A stretch of 62,157 nt of DNA from an uncultured Devosia sp. (GTDB taxonomy: Bacteria > Pseudomonadota > Alphaproteobacteria > Rhizobiales > Devosiaceae): positions 1 to 62,157 of the forward strand of contig NZ_CAMLHM010000019.1 in NCBI RefSeq assembly GCF_946479885.1, read 5' to 3'. Made by a program: the position numbers and the translations under genes. Shown here in pieces: positions 1-8,082 of this stretch; position 1 is the first letter of the stretch; every line of letters starts with the position of its first letter. The notes under the pieces are model-generated. The model did not search any database and was not told the DNA's origin. It saw only the letters and a program-made list of their open reading frames with translations.

Positions 1-76
<76 letters not shown>

Positions 77-264
77 GCCGCCCATGCGGCGATCCCGACA
101 GGCACTCTGTCAGCATATTTCCCCCAAATGCTGTTGCCGATCGAATGCTGTGCGATTCTCGCGCCGCACATCAAGATTCCCGCGCTAGCGGCTGTTTCCG
201 CGTGGCTTTTCCACAGTCCCATGGCGCGTTCTTGAAAATGTCACGTCAATCCGGTTTTGCTCGC

Positions 265-293
265 TTGACTTGCCCATGGGTGCCCGCTAAACG
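265..293 (+). promoter_or_regulatory. Candidate sigma-70 promoter for tRNA-Asp
   Basis: TTGACT at 265-270 and TAAACG at 288-293 are separated by 17 bp and lie 38 bp upstream of tRNA-Asp. The -35 is close to consensus; the -10 is weak, as is common in alphaproteobacteria. The rest of 77-330 shows no gene. Confidence 0.45.
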
Positions 294-330
294 GACGCCA
301 CGTTGCGCGAATGACTTGTTCGCAAGCGCT

Positions 331-407
<77 letters not shown>

Positions 408-482
408 CCCTTTCCCAGGGTTTGCGCGTTTCCTCCTCTCCGCTTTTCAACTTTTCGGCTGACCGAGTTTCAACGTCGAAGC

Positions 483-728
483 TCACGTCCGCATTTCGGG
501 CAAGGTCAGCAATCCCAGTGGCCGAGGGGCCAGCGCTGCCGCTGCTGCGCGATTGACGGCAGCTATTGCTTGTACAGTCCGGTCAATATTGGCGCGATAA
601 TTGTCCGGCTGGCCTGGCGCGAGGCGGCTCCGTCCGACTTCGTCGACCTCTATCTGCGCCGCCTGCGCGACAATGATGCGCAAGTACTGAAGGCTGCGGC
701 TTGATTCCGTTGGCGCGTTAGGGCGCAT
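483..728 (-). CDS. Hypothetical protein, doubtful
   Basis: An 81-codon frame in the 530-bp gap between tRNA-Asp and the next plus-strand gene. The product is mostly polar and helical with an Ala-rich stretch (residues about 50-67) and no recognised domain. Composition is plausible for a real gene of this genome, but there is no clear ribosome-binding site and no operon partner. The remainder of 408-937 shows nothing recognisable. Confidence 0.3.
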   Translation of the reverse strand: MRPNAPTESSRSLQYLRIIVAQAAQIEVDEVGRSRLAPGQPDNYRANIDRTVQAIAAVNRAAAAALAPRPLGLLTLPEMRT

Positions 729-937
729 AGCCGGGCGCCGCCGTCCTTTCCCGCTGCTCTAGAACGATTTTCTCCGTCTGCTTGAGAGAAAAGGACGCTC
801 TGGCGCGCTAATCACGAGTAATCTGATAGAGTTAAATACGCGCCTGGAACGCTAAGCCGGGCAGGAGTGAGCCAACGCAATCAACGTGCATATGCGACGC
901 AGCCTTAGGTCTGACAGGCAGAACAGGAGATGAGACG

Positions 938-1168
938 ATGGTACATTTCTTTGGCATTCTGAGCCCCGGTTTCGGCAAGCGCAGCGAAGCGCCCGACGCT
1001 CCCAACAAAGCGGAGTTCTTTGGCGGCCTACCTGATTTCTCCATGGGTGCGGTGCCGCTGTCGCGCGCCGAACAGGAAGCCTGTTACCTGACGGGCAAGG
1101 CGCCCGAACCAGACGAGGATGACCGCGCCTTGCTCACCCGGTTTGCGCGCATCGCCCGCCCTTTCTGA
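938..1168 (+). CDS. Small hypothetical protein
   Basis: A 76-residue protein of unknown function. A good ribosome-binding site (AGGAG at 925-929) sits 8 bases before the ATG, and the next gene begins 18 bp downstream, so the two are probably co-transcribed. The N-terminus is hydrophobic and aromatic (residues 1-12) but too short for a convincing signal peptide. The C-terminal half is acidic and charged. No domain or catalytic motif is recognised. It is called because of the ribosome-binding site and its arrangement with the hydrolase gene. Confidence 0.6.
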   Translation: MVHFFGILSPGFGKRSEAPDAPNKAEFFGGLPDFSMGAVPLSRAEQEACYLTGKAPEPDEDDRALLTRFARIARPF

Positions 1169-1186
1169 TCCGGCGGCACCCATCCC

Positions 1187-1765
1187 ATGTCCAACACGAC
1201 ACTGATCGTGCCGGGCCTGCATGGCTCCGGCCGCGGCCACTGGCAATCTTGGTGGCAGGCCGACCACGGCGATGCCGTGCTGGTGGACCAGGCAGACTGG
1301 TCCAACCCCGATGCCGATGCCTGGCTGGCGAGCCTCGAGCGCGCCGTGCTGGCCCATCCCGGCTCGATCGTCGTCGCCCATAGCCTCGGCTCGGTACTGG
1401 CAGCGCGGCTGGCCCGTAGCCACGTCGCGCCATTGGTAGCCGGCGCGCTGCTGGTGGCTCCGGCTGATATCGAGCGGACCGGCGAGCTGCATGGGCGCAA
1501 CTATGAATTCGGTACCTTGCCGAAGGACCGCCTGCCGTTTCCAAGCATTGTGGTGCTCAGCCAAGACGATCCGTACATGCCGTTCGACAAGGCTCTCGCT
1601 TTGGGCCGGTCATGGGGCAGTCAGGTTCACGACCTGGGCAAGGTCGGCCACGTCAATGTCGCCAGCGGCTTCGGTCGCTGGGAGGCCGGATACGAACTGG
1701 CGGGCCTTTTGGTCGCCCACACGCCGGGCACGCGTATTCCCGCGCGGCCCAGCATTAGCCGTTAG
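1187..1765 (+). CDS. RBBP9/YdeN-type alpha/beta hydrolase
   Basis: A 192-residue cytosolic serine hydrolase, the usual length for the RBBP9/YdeN family. An N-terminal strand leads into the oxyanion segment PGLHGSGRGHW (about residues 9-19). The nucleophile elbow AHSLGS places Ser66. The acid is Asp127 or Asp128 in SQDDPY, and His155 in KVGHVN completes the triad. The natural substrate of the family is not settled; members act on small acyl esters in vitro. It follows the small hypothetical gene by 18 bp. The Rrf2 gene starts 98 bp later after its own likely promoter. Family assignment is firm; physiological role is unknown. Confidence 0.88.
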   Translation: MSNTTLIVPGLHGSGRGHWQSWWQADHGDAVLVDQADWSNPDADAWLASLERAVLAHPGSIVVAHSLGSVLAARLARSHVAPLVAGALLVAPADIERTGELHGRNYEFGTLPKDRLPFPSIVVLSQDDPYMPFDKALALGRSWGSQVHDLGKVGHVNVASGFGRWEAGYELAGLLVAHTPGTRIPARPSISR

Positions 1766-1782
1766 AAGGGAATTGCCTTGTA

Positions 1783-1800
1783 TAGTGGCTATGTAGAAAT
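1783..1800 (+). promoter_or_regulatory. Candidate operator upstream of the Rrf2 gene (sulfur motif, copy 1)
   Basis: TAGTGGCTATGTAGAAAT lies 64 bp upstream of the Rrf2 start. It matches 13 of 18 positions of the reverse strand of 8049-8066 (TAGTGATTTAGTAGACAT), which precedes the ABC importer operon. Related sequences lie at 3856-3873 and 13526-13541. Autoregulation by the Rrf2 protein is an inference. Confidence 0.35.
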
Positions 1801-1863
1801 TATGTACGAAGCGGTTCCGGCGGAGCGTCCGCTGCCCACCCGTACTGGAAAGTCGCCGACGTT

Positions 1864-2313
1864 ATGCTCACAAAAAAAGGCAAATACGGCCTCAAGGCAT
1901 TGTCCGCGCTTGTGGACATCCCCGAAGGTCAGCTCGCCTTCGTGGGTGATATTGCGCGCGCCAACAACATTCCCAAGAAATTCCTCGACGCGATTCTCGC
2001 CGAATTGCGCAATGCCGGCTTCGTCTATAGTCGCAAGGGCAAGGCCGGCGGCTATTGCCTCGCGCGCCCGGCCGACGAGATCAAGATCGGCCATGTCGTC
2101 CGTGTCCTCGATGGCCCGCTCGCGCCTATCCCTTGCGCCAGCAAGACTCGCTATCAGCCCTGCAATGACTGTGACGAGGCGACATGCCAAATCCGTCATC
2201 TGATGCTGGACGTGCGCAACGCCATTGCCGATGTGCTGGACAATACCAGCCTGACGCAGATGCGCGCCATGGGCGGGGCCGAAGCGTTGGACGCCGAGAT
2301 CATGACGGCCTGA
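1864..2313 (+). CDS. Rrf2-family transcriptional regulator
   Basis: A 149-residue Rrf2 regulator. The N-terminal winged helix (residues 1-75) carries the family elements KGKYGLKAL, IPKKFLDAILAELRNAG and the wing RKGKAGGY. A cysteine-rich segment follows with Cys91, Cys100, Cys103 and Cys108. IscR-type members bind an Fe-S cluster through three cysteines in this region, so metal or redox sensing is likely, though the spacing differs from IscR. It heads a long organosulfur-utilisation region, which suggests a sulfur-responsive role like that of CymR; that role is inference. The FAD-protein gene starts 16 bp downstream, so the two are likely co-transcribed. Confidence 0.9.
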   Translation: MLTKKGKYGLKALSALVDIPEGQLAFVGDIARANNIPKKFLDAILAELRNAGFVYSRKGKAGGYCLARPADEIKIGHVVRVLDGPLAPIPCASKTRYQPCNDCDEATCQIRHLMLDVRNAIADVLDNTSLTQMRAMGGAEALDAEIMTA

Positions 2314-2329
2314 ACCTGGCGAGGTGCGC

Positions 2330-3679
2330 ATGAGCACCTCTAACGGCCGGCCGTCGGTCACCATTATCGGCGGTGGCGCCAGCGGCGTGCTGCTCGCGGC
2401 GCATCTCCTGCGCAATCCCGATACCGACATTCGCGTCACCCTCATCGAACGGCGCGGTGAGTTCGGGCAGGGCCTGGCCTATTCGGCCAGCCAGCGCGAT
2501 CACAAGGTCAATGTGCCAGCGCGCGGCATGAGCGCCTTCGCCGACGATCCCGAGCATTTCTGGCGCTGGCTGCAGCAGCGCGGCTACCCCTCGTCGCACG
2601 GCTCCTGGGTCTTTGTGCCGCGTCGGCTCTATGGCGCATATCTGGAGTTCGTATTGGGGGAGGCAGGCCGCTCCAAGCTGGGTCGATTGCTGGTCATGTC
2701 AGAGGAGGTCATGGCCCTGCGCGAGGGCAAGACCGGCATCGAGGCGGTGCTGGCCAACGGCACCAGCCTGGTCAGCCACAATGCGGTGCTGGCAGTGGGT
2801 CATGAGACGCAGCCGGCCCGAAGCCGGGGCATCGCCGTCCGTGTCGGCTCGGAGCGCGACACGCCGCTGCAGCCCGATGCCGACGTGATGATCCTGGGCT
2901 CGGGTCTCAGCATGGTGGATGCCTGGCTGTCGCTGGCCGATGCGGATCACCGCGGTCCCATTACCGTGGTGTCCCGCAACGGTCTCTTGCCAAAGGGACA
3001 TCGCGACGTGCCGCCGATCAGCATCGACTCCGCCGATGTGCCCTTCGGTACCAGTCTGCCCTATTTTATGCGCTGGTTCCGCGACCTGGTGCGTGAAACC
3101 GAGGGGCATGGCGGCGACTGGCGCAGCGTCGTCGATGGGCTGCGCCCCTATAACCAGCGTATCTGGCAGAGCTGGACCGGCCACAACAGACGCCAGTTCC
3201 TGCGCCACCTGCGGCCGTGGTGGAATATCCATCGGCATCGGCTGCCGCCGGAATTGCACGACCGGCTCGTGCGCGCCGTGGCATCGGGCCAGGTCCAACT
3301 GGTGGCGGCAGAATTCGTCGGTGTCGATCGCGTCGATGGCCAGGTCCACGCCCATATCCGTCGCCGTGGTTCGAGCGTGCGCGAGACTATGACGGTCGCC
3401 CGCGTCTATGATTGCGGCGGCGTCAGCGTCGATGTCACGTCGAGCTCCAACCCGGTCATCCGCGACCTCGTCGCCCAGGGCCGAGGCCGTCCCGACGCTC
3501 TGCATATCGGGCTCGATGTCGATGAGAATTGCGCCATCGTCGGCCAGGACGGCAAATCGACGGACCGCCTGCTGGTCATCGGCCCGCTGACCCGTGGTCG
3601 CTTCTTCGAGATCGAGGCCATCCCCGATATCAGCGTTCAGGCCGCCACGCTGGCGGCCCGGATCCTGTCGCAGGGCTAG
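2330..3679 (+). CDS. FAD/NAD(P)-binding protein (COG4529-like)
   Basis: A 449-residue flavoprotein of the FAD-NAD(P)-binding family. The N-terminal dinucleotide fold has GGGASGVLLA (about residues 14-23) and a second Rossmann-like segment has GSGLSMVDAWL near residue 190. A characteristic segment containing KVNVPARGMSAFADDPEHFW lies around residues 60-80. ATG 2330 is chosen because GAGGTG just upstream is a plausible ribosome-binding site; a GTG at 2324 would add two residues. Members often accompany sulfur, nitrogen or siderophore genes, but the reaction is unknown. It is probably co-transcribed with the Rrf2 gene. Confidence 0.8.
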   Translation: MSTSNGRPSVTIIGGGASGVLLAAHLLRNPDTDIRVTLIERRGEFGQGLAYSASQRDHKVNVPARGMSAFADDPEHFWRWLQQRGYPSSHGSWVFVPRRLYGAYLEFVLGEAGRSKLGRLLVMSEEVMALREGKTGIEAVLANGTSLVSHNAVLAVGHETQPARSRGIAVRVGSERDTPLQPDADVMILGSGLSMVDAWLSLADADHRGPITVVSRNGLLPKGHRDVPPISIDSADVPFGTSLPYFMRWFRDLVRETEGHGGDWRSVVDGLRPYNQRIWQSWTGHNRRQFLRHLRPWWNIHRHRLPPELHDRLVRAVASGQVQLVAAEFVGVDRVDGQVHAHIRRRGSSVRETMTVARVYDCGGVSVDVTSSSNPVIRDLVAQGRGRPDALHIGLDVDENCAIVGQDGKSTDRLLVIGPLTRGRFFEIEAIPDISVQAATLAARILSQG

Positions 3680-3855
3680 TCTCCTGAGGGAAAGGCAAGC
3701 GCCACTTACGCGCATTCTCCACGCCTCTTCTCACCCGCACAAAACGTCTTGTCCGGCCGGTCCCTTTAGCCGTGCCTTGCGGGGAAGGTGCGCGAACGGA
3801 AAAACCTTGCTGAACATCAGTCGTTTGGCGCGCCAAGGCTTTAATACACAAAGTT

Positions 3856-3873
3856 TATAGAATTATAGTCGAC
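3856..3873 (+). promoter_or_regulatory. Candidate operator upstream of the monooxygenase operon (sulfur motif, copy 2)
   Basis: TATAGAATTATAGTCGAC lies 31 bp before the ATG at 3905 in an AT-rich island. It shares ATARAATTA(G)TAGTC with the tauA-upstream site at 13526-13541. The rest of 3680-3904 shows no gene. Confidence 0.35.
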
Positions 3874-3904
3874 CCATAACAGAGTCTATCTGGCAGGGAA
3901 TTTC

Positions 3905-4912
3905 ATGAGCTACGCATTGAGCGTCCTGGACAAGTCTCCGGTGCAGCGCGGCGAGACGCCGACCGACGCCTTGCGGCGGACCGTGGCATTGGCGCAGCGT
4001 GCCGAGGCGCTGGGTTACCACCGTTTCTGGGTGGCCGAGCACCACAATACCGCCGACCTCGCCAGCTCGTCCCCCGAAGTGCTGCTGGCCTACATGGCTG
4101 CGCGCACCGATAGCATTCGCATCGGTTCGGGCGGCGTCATGCTGCAGCATTACAGCCCCTACAAGGTGGCCGAGAATTTCAACCTGCTGCAGGCGCTGGC
4201 GCCGGGTCGCATCGATATCGGCGTCGGCAAGGCGCCCGGCGGCCTGCCGCTCTCGACCAAGGCCCTGCAATCGGGCCGCAACCTCTCCAGCAAGCCGGAT
4301 TTCCGCACCCAACTGACCGAGCTCGACGCCTTCCTCTCCAATGACGCGTCGCGTCGCCCTGAAGGGCTTGATGCAACGCCCCGCCCAAGCCAGGCGGGTG
4401 AGTGCCACCTGCTCGGCGCCAGCGTGGAAAGCGCGGCCCTGGCGGGTGAACTGGGCTGGAACTTCGTCTTCGCCCGCCACCTCAACGGCGATGATGCGAC
4501 CCTGTCGGCGGCGATTTCGACCTATCGCGACGCCACGGGACGCACGCCGGTCGTCGCACTGGCCGCCGTGGTGGCCCGCTCTGCCGCCGAGGCCAAGGCG
4601 ACAGCCGACCTCTTCACGCCCTATCGCGTGCATATTCCCGGTGCGCAGAGCGTCACAGTGGGCAGCGAGGCGCAAGCCGCCGAATATGCAAGGCAGGCGG
4701 GCGTGTCCGAGTACACCACCGAGCGCCGTGCCTCCACGGTTCTAGCCGGCACGGGCGACGACATCGTCGCGGCGCTCGACGGACTGGCCGGCCAATACGG
4801 CATCGCCGAATTCATCATCGACTTCGCCAATGCCGGCGATAGCCGCATCGAGGCGATCGAACTGGTCGCCGCGGCCCGCCAGCCCGCACTTCTCACCGCA
4901 CTTTCGGCATAG
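3905..4912 (+). CDS. Luciferase-like flavin monooxygenase, MsnO8/YtmO type
   Basis: A 335-residue LLM-class oxidoreductase with a single TIM-barrel domain. Recognisable segments are SVLDKSPVQRG at the N-terminus, FWVAEHHNTADLASSSPEVL (about residues 41-60), RIGSGGVMLQHYSPYKVAENF, and the flavin-binding stretch GRIDIGVGKAPGG near residue 105. These enzymes use FMNH2 from a separate reductase. The downstream order (NtaA-type LLM, M20 deacylase, GNAT, amino-acid ABC importer) resembles the Bacillus ytmI operon, where the LLM enzymes act in salvage of S-substituted cysteines. First gene of the operon, with an AT-rich promoter region upstream. Confidence 0.88.
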   Translation: MSYALSVLDKSPVQRGETPTDALRRTVALAQRAEALGYHRFWVAEHHNTADLASSSPEVLLAYMAARTDSIRIGSGGVMLQHYSPYKVAENFNLLQALAPGRIDIGVGKAPGGLPLSTKALQSGRNLSSKPDFRTQLTELDAFLSNDASRRPEGLDATPRPSQAGECHLLGASVESAALAGELGWNFVFARHLNGDDATLSAAISTYRDATGRTPVVALAAVVARSAAEAKATADLFTPYRVHIPGAQSVTVGSEAQAAEYARQAGVSEYTTERRASTVLAGTGDDIVAALDGLAGQYGIAEFIIDFANAGDSRIEAIELVAAARQPALLTALSA

Positions 4913-4926
4913 AGACGGAGCCTCAA

Positions 4927-6261
4927 ATGAGCCAGAAACGCATTCCCTTCGGCATCATGCTGCACGGCCCGGGCGGCCACATGAATGCCTGGAAGCATCC
5001 GAGCGTGCCGGCCGATGCCAGCGTCAATTTCGACTTCATCCTGGAGACGACCAAGCGTGCCGAAGCAGCCGGTATCGCCTTCGCCTTTGTCGCCGACGGG
5101 CTCTACATCAACGAGCAGTCCATCCCGCATTTCCTCAACCGCTTCGAGCCGATTGCGCTGTTGTCGGCCCTGACGGCGGTGACCAGCAAGATCGGGCTCG
5201 TGGGCACGCTGTCCACGTCCTACAGCGATCCGTTCACCGTGGCCCGCCAGTTTGCTTCCATCGACCTCCTGAGCAAGGGCCGGGCCGGCTGGAATGCCGT
5301 GACCTCGCCGCTCGAGGGCTCCGCCAAGAACTACGGTCGTGCCAACCATCCCGACCATGCCCTGCGCTACGAAATCGCTGCCGAGCATATCGAGATCGTC
5401 AAGGGCCTCTGGGATAGCTGGGACGACGATGCCTTTGTGCGCGATCGCGTCAGGGGCCAGTTTGCCTATTTTTCGAAGCTCCATCGCCTCAATTTCAAAG
5501 GCAAGTTCCACTCCGCCGAGGGCCCGCTCAATATCCAGCGTTCGCCGCAGGGCCAGACCGTGCTGTTCCAGGCCGGGGGCTCTGATGCCGGCATCGAACT
5601 GGCGGGACGCCATGCCGATGCGGTCTTCGCCAACCTTGCCTCCATCGCAGAAAATCGCGAGCTGACGCAGAAGCTCAAGCAGAGCGCCGTGGCGCATGGC
5701 CGTGGCGCCGATGCGATCAAGGTGCTGCCGGGCCTTGGGCCGATCGTCGGCTCGACAGAGGAAGAGGCGAACCGCAAATATGAGGAAATCCGTGAGCTGG
5801 TGAATATCAGCGAGGCGCTGGCCTATCTCGGGCGCTTCTTCGACCACCACGATTTCGCGCAATACGACGTCGATGCACCTTTCCCCGAACTGGGTGATCT
5901 GGGCTCGAACAACTTCAAGTCCGGCACAGACCGAATCAAGCGCGTCGCCAGGGAGAAAGGCCAGACGCTGCGCGAAGTGGCTCTGGAATCGGTGACGCCG
6001 CGCAGCGACTTCATCGGCACGCCCGAGCAGATCGCCGACAAGATCGAAGAGTGGGTCGATAGCGGCGCCTCGGATGGCTTCGTGCTCGGCTTCCCCGTGC
6101 AGGGGCAGGGGCTCGAGGACTTCGACACGCTGGTGCTGCCCATCCTCGAACAGCGCGGACGCCATTCGCGAGAGCAGGTCGGCGACACGTTGCGCGACCA
6201 TCTCGGCCTGCCATTCCGCGAGAGCCGCTATGCCCTCGCCGATACCAAGGCGGCCGGCTGA
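4927..6261 (+). CDS. Flavin monooxygenase, NtaA/SnaA/DszA (YtnJ/CmoJ-like) family
   Basis: A 444-residue LLM monooxygenase of the NtaA/SnaA/DszA group. Family markers are an early PGGHMNAWKHP, then SKGRAGWNAVTSPLEGSAKN (about residues 115-134) and LFQAGGSDAGIELAGRHADA (about 210-230), which form the flavin and substrate face. It starts 14 bp after the previous gene with GGAG in the gap, and its stop overlaps the next ATG. In B. subtilis the homologue CmoJ cleaves the C-S bond of N-acetylated S-substituted cysteines. The same role here is inferred from gene order; a nitrilotriacetate- or sulfone-type substrate cannot be excluded. Confidence 0.87.
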   Translation: MSQKRIPFGIMLHGPGGHMNAWKHPSVPADASVNFDFILETTKRAEAAGIAFAFVADGLYINEQSIPHFLNRFEPIALLSALTAVTSKIGLVGTLSTSYSDPFTVARQFASIDLLSKGRAGWNAVTSPLEGSAKNYGRANHPDHALRYEIAAEHIEIVKGLWDSWDDDAFVRDRVRGQFAYFSKLHRLNFKGKFHSAEGPLNIQRSPQGQTVLFQAGGSDAGIELAGRHADAVFANLASIAENRELTQKLKQSAVAHGRGADAIKVLPGLGPIVGSTEEEANRKYEEIRELVNISEALAYLGRFFDHHDFAQYDVDAPFPELGDLGSNNFKSGTDRIKRVAREKGQTLREVALESVTPRSDFIGTPEQIADKIEEWVDSGASDGFVLGFPVQGQGLEDFDTLVLPILEQRGRHSREQVGDTLRDHLGLPFRESRYALADTKAAG

Positions 6262-7424
6262 TGAGCGCTGTGACACCGGTGACGGACGAGGACTTCGTCG
6301 TGCTTCGTCGCCGGCTGCATGCCGCGCCGGAACTGGCCTATGAGGAGCACGAAACCAGTGCCCTCGTGGCCGACTACCTGCGCGAATGGGGCTACGAGGT
6401 GGAGACCGGCGTCGGGCGAACCGGCGTCGTCGGCACCCTGCGGCACGGGCCAGGCGAACGCTCGGTCGGCATCCGGGCTGATATGGATGCGCTGCCGATC
6501 GAGGAAACCACCGGTCTTGCCTATGCCAGCCGCAATCCCGGCAAGATGCATGCCTGCGGGCATGATGGACATACGACCATCCTGCTGTCGGCAGCGCGGC
6601 AGCTTGCAAAGACCCGGCGGTTTTCCGGCACCCTGCGGGTGATCTTCCAGCCAGCCGAGGAGAACAATAGCGGCGCCCGCACCATGATCCAGGACAGGCT
6701 GTTCGAGCGCTTCCCCGTTGATGCGGTGTTCGGGCTGCACAACTGGCCGGGCGTCCCGACCGGGCAATTCGCTTTCCTTGACGGTCCGGCGATGGCGTCG
6801 GTCGATCTTGTCATCATCAAGATCAAGGGCAGGGGCGGGCATGGCGCCAAGCCGCATCAGACCGTCGACCCGGTCGTGGTCAGCGCCAGCCTCGTCATGG
6901 CGCTCCAGACCGTGGTGTCGCGCAGCGTCGATCCGCTGGAAATGGCGGTGGTAACGGTGGGCTCGATCCATGGCGGCAATGCGCCCAATGTCATCCCCGA
7001 CAGCGTCGAGCTGCAACTGACGGTGCGGACCTTCAATGCCGATGTGCGCGAGCAGATCCGCCACCGGCTGACCGCGCTTACCGAAGCGCAGGCGGCCAGC
7101 TTTGGCGCCACGGCCGAGGTCTTCTATCCGCGCGGCTATCCGGTGCTGGTCAACCATCCCGCGGAAACCGAGTTCGCCCGCCAAGTGGCGCGGCGGCATT
7201 TCGGCGAGGCGCGCATCGACAGCTCGCTCAAGCCGATCACCGCCAGCGAGGATTTCGCCTTCATGCTGGAGCAGCGGCCCGGCAGCTACCTGTTCCTCGG
7301 CAATGGCGACAGCGCCGATCTGCATAACCCCAATTACGACTTCAACGACGCCATCCTGCCCGCTGCCAGCAGCTACTGGGTGCGGCTGGTGGAAGACTAT
7401 CTGGCGATCAACGCCGCAGCCTGA
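6261..7424 (+). CDS. M20D-family N-acyl-amino-acid amidohydrolase
   Basis: A 387-residue metallo-amidohydrolase of the hippurate hydrolase/aminoacylase group. Metal-site motifs are HACGHDGH (Cys99, His101), QPAEE (Glu133/134) and FGLHNWPG (His160), with a late SGDSADLHNPN-type segment near the C-terminus. The lid domain spans about residues 180-295. The ATG overlaps the previous stop (ATGA), indicating translational coupling. In the S-substituted cysteine salvage pathway a homologous deacylase (SndA, YtnL) removes the acetyl group added by a GNAT enzyme. That substrate is inferred from the neighbourhood. Confidence 0.9.
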   Translation: MSAVTPVTDEDFVVLRRRLHAAPELAYEEHETSALVADYLREWGYEVETGVGRTGVVGTLRHGPGERSVGIRADMDALPIEETTGLAYASRNPGKMHACGHDGHTTILLSAARQLAKTRRFSGTLRVIFQPAEENNSGARTMIQDRLFERFPVDAVFGLHNWPGVPTGQFAFLDGPAMASVDLVIIKIKGRGGHGAKPHQTVDPVVVSASLVMALQTVVSRSVDPLEMAVVTVGSIHGGNAPNVIPDSVELQLTVRTFNADVREQIRHRLTALTEAQAASFGATAEVFYPRGYPVLVNHPAETEFARQVARRHFGEARIDSSLKPITASEDFAFMLEQRPGSYLFLGNGDSADLHNPNYDFNDAILPAASSYWVRLVEDYLAINAAA

Positions 7425-7444
7425 GCCTTTCCGGAGTATTCGAG

Positions 7445-7978
7445 ATGACCGACAGCTTTCTCTACACCTCGCCAACCGCTGACATCTCCCGGCCGTTGAT
7501 CGAGCAGCTCACGGTGGAATATCGCAATCGCTACGGCAATTATTTCGGCGAGGACTCCTCGGTCGAGATGAACCGCTATCCGCCGGAGCGCTTTGCCGAT
7601 CCCGATGGCGCCTTTGTGCTGCTGCTGCGCGACGGTCGGCCGATCGCCGGTGGCGCCTATATGCGCTACGACGACAATACCGCCGAGTTCAAGCGGATGT
7701 GGACGGATGCCGATCATCGCCGACAGGGCCTGGCCCAGCGCGTGCTGGCCGAGCTCGAAAACCACGCTGCCGCCAAGGGTTATGGCCGCGCCTACCTCAC
7801 CACCGGCTTCCGCCAGCCCGAGGCGGCCAGCCTCTATCTCAAGGCCGGTTACACCGCCTTGTTCGACGTGACCGCCGACCCCGAAAGCATCCAAATCCTG
7901 CCATTCGAGAAGGCCTTGGCCTTCGTGGCGCGCTATTCGGCCCGACGCAACGAACAACTGAACAGCTCGGTCGCCTAG
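7445..7978 (+). CDS. GNAT-family N-acetyltransferase
   Basis: A 177-residue acetyltransferase with one GNAT fold. The acetyl-CoA pyrophosphate loop is DADHRRQGLAQRVL (about residues 92-105, matching R/Q-x-x-G-x-G/A) and the late segment RQPEAASLYLKAGY (about 123-136) is typical. GGAG precedes the ATG. It ends the monooxygenase operon. In the Bacillus ytmI and Sna systems a GNAT acetylates the amino group of S-substituted cysteines before oxidative cleavage, and this gene fits that step. Substrate is inferred. Confidence 0.85.
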   Translation: MTDSFLYTSPTADISRPLIEQLTVEYRNRYGNYFGEDSSVEMNRYPPERFADPDGAFVLLLRDGRPIAGGAYMRYDDNTAEFKRMWTDADHRRQGLAQRVLAELENHAAAKGYGRAYLTTGFRQPEAASLYLKAGYTALFDVTADPESIQILPFEKALAFVARYSARRNEQLNSSVA

Positions 7979-8048
7979 GGCAAAAATGTCCTCCGCGACG
8001 GCAAACACAGAACGGCAGCGCATTGCCGTTATGGGTCGCTCGAACTTA

Positions 8049-8066
8049 ATGTCTACTAAATCACTA
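8049..8066 (-). promoter_or_regulatory. Candidate operator upstream of the cystine-type importer (sulfur motif, copy 3)
   Basis: On the minus strand the site reads TAGTGATTTAGTAGACAT, 17 bp before the ATG at 8083. It is the best partner of the site before the Rrf2 gene and shares TTAGTAG(A/T)C with the tauA-upstream site. Confidence 0.4.
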
Positions 8067-8082
8067 GAATAAGAGTGCAGCC

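Noticed and set aside
1028..1564. Minus-strand frames opposite the RBBP9-type hydrolase
   Set aside because: They are antisense to a gene with an intact catalytic triad and show no domain.
4621..6609. A 662-codon open frame on the minus strand
   Set aside because: It lies opposite two well-recognised flavin monooxygenase genes and the deacylase gene. Its Arg/His-rich product has no domain, which is typical of antisense frames in GC-rich genes.
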